Shown here: in pieces, positions 63,649 through 64,000 of the stretch
Position numbering within the stretch: position 1 is the stretch's first letter
Layout of the letters: every line of letters begins with the position of its first letter
Assembly: GCF_000756305.1 (NCBI RefSeq)
Contig: NZ_JRFE01000022.1
Span: 124,001-188,000 of the forward strand
Origin: Myxosarcina sp. GI1
GTDB lineage: Bacteria > Cyanobacteriota > Cyanobacteriia > Cyanobacteriales > Xenococcaceae
DNA: 64,000 bases
Direction: 5' to 3'
Position numbers and translations under genes: made by a program
Notes under the pieces: generated by a model
What the model was told of the DNA's origin: nothing
The model's input: the letters and a program-made list of their open reading frames with translations, nothing else
The model's database searches: none

Positions 63649-64000
63649 ATAAATAACCTCGACTTCAAAAGTAAATGAAGCTAAGTTTTTTAACTTTTGC
63701 AGTTAATATTAATTGGAGCTGCCACCTTTGATTCTCATAAATCTCATAAGAGAACTCATAAAAAAGCTCATAATACAAACTCAACAGTTACATTTTAAGT
63801 TATGGCTCTCTCAGCTTCGTCGGATAGTAAAACTGATTTACGTAAACAACGAGCGACTTAAGAGAAGATTAGGCAATAAATGTGACAAAGATTGAAGTTT
63901 CGGCTTCTTCAATCGCACAAAATAATCTCTCTATTTTTCCTGCTACTTTTGAAAATTAGTATTAATTACGTTTGCTTATTTATCTGGCTGTCATGAAGCG
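63649..64000. other. Terminal AT-rich region with CTCATAA motifs
   Basis: About 350 bases upstream of the broken receiver. Four CTCATAA copies at 63734, 63743, 63755 and 63767 form a spaced repeat. A GATTGAAG/CTTCAATC hairpin lies at 63890-63914. A 60-codon plus-strand frame here shows no family features and is not accepted as a gene. Confidence 0.45.

Noticed and set aside
63713-63895. 60-codon plus-strand frame at the right end
   Set aside because: No RBS, no recognisable domain, and it spans the CTCATAA repeat; probably chance.

Overview
The window is a chromosomal segment of a low-GC cyanobacterium. The evidence is an intact photosystem II D2 gene (psbD), very frequent GCGATCGC (HIP1) octamers, heptanucleotide tandem repeats between genes, and many cyanobacterial families (Tic20-like, DUF2949, DUF456, FutA-type iron-binding protein, Npun_F5749-type flavoprotein, vMAP/STAND-type ATPase). 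The genus cannot be fixed from sequence reading alone. A colonial or baeocyte-forming lineage (Pleurocapsales-like) would fit the large sulfated-polysaccharide locus, but that is inference.

Layout. 1-7 kb: a truncated membrane protein at the left edge, a TIGR04283-type glycosyltransferase, a translationally coupled M48 protease/DUF456/small membrane protein operon, a lipoprotein, an AlkA-type glycosylase and a BcsA-like beta-glucan synthase. 7-15.6 kb: a CPA1 Na+/H+ antiporter, an M3 oligopeptidase, an SRPBCC protein, a PPOX flavoprotein, serine acetyltransferase (cysE), tRNA-Glu(UUC), a NYN nuclease and an ECF-type ATPase. 15.9-31 kb: monocistronic psbD with unusual residues near tyrosine D, NAD kinase, an atypical OmpR-type regulator, cinA, a WecA/MraY-type transferase, glyA, a ferritin-like protein followed by a GC-rich palindromic island, Tic20-like, FAH, rpsF, MOSC, an AtzE/AtzG-like amidase pair and a divergent CoaBC-like flavoprotein.

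31-50 kb is the most striking region: a sulfated exopolysaccharide locus. It holds a STAND ATPase with an N-terminal helix-turn-helix, six glycosyltransferases, a Wzc-like tyrosine autokinase/co-polymerase, an initiating phosphoglycosyl transferase, an ABC exporter that may replace the Wzx flippase, an O-antigen ligase/polymerase and three sulfotransferases (two in tandem). The combination of STAND regulator and sulfotransferases recalls the synechan (xss) system of Synechocystis, but the gene set and export chemistry differ. No outer-membrane OPX (Wza) or Wzx gene is present in the window.

50-62.7 kb: a lone MotA/TolQ-like protein with a coiled-coil tail, a class I aminotransferase, a 1035-residue membrane protein built of about seven ~98-residue repeats, a K+-channel-like protein plus DUF421 operon, an iron-binding protein, a cell-wall amidase and small conserved hypotheticals. 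62.8-64 kb is a decay zone with a Rieske-oxygenase remnant lacking its Fe-S centre, a 36-residue stump of a NarL-type receiver and other coding relics.
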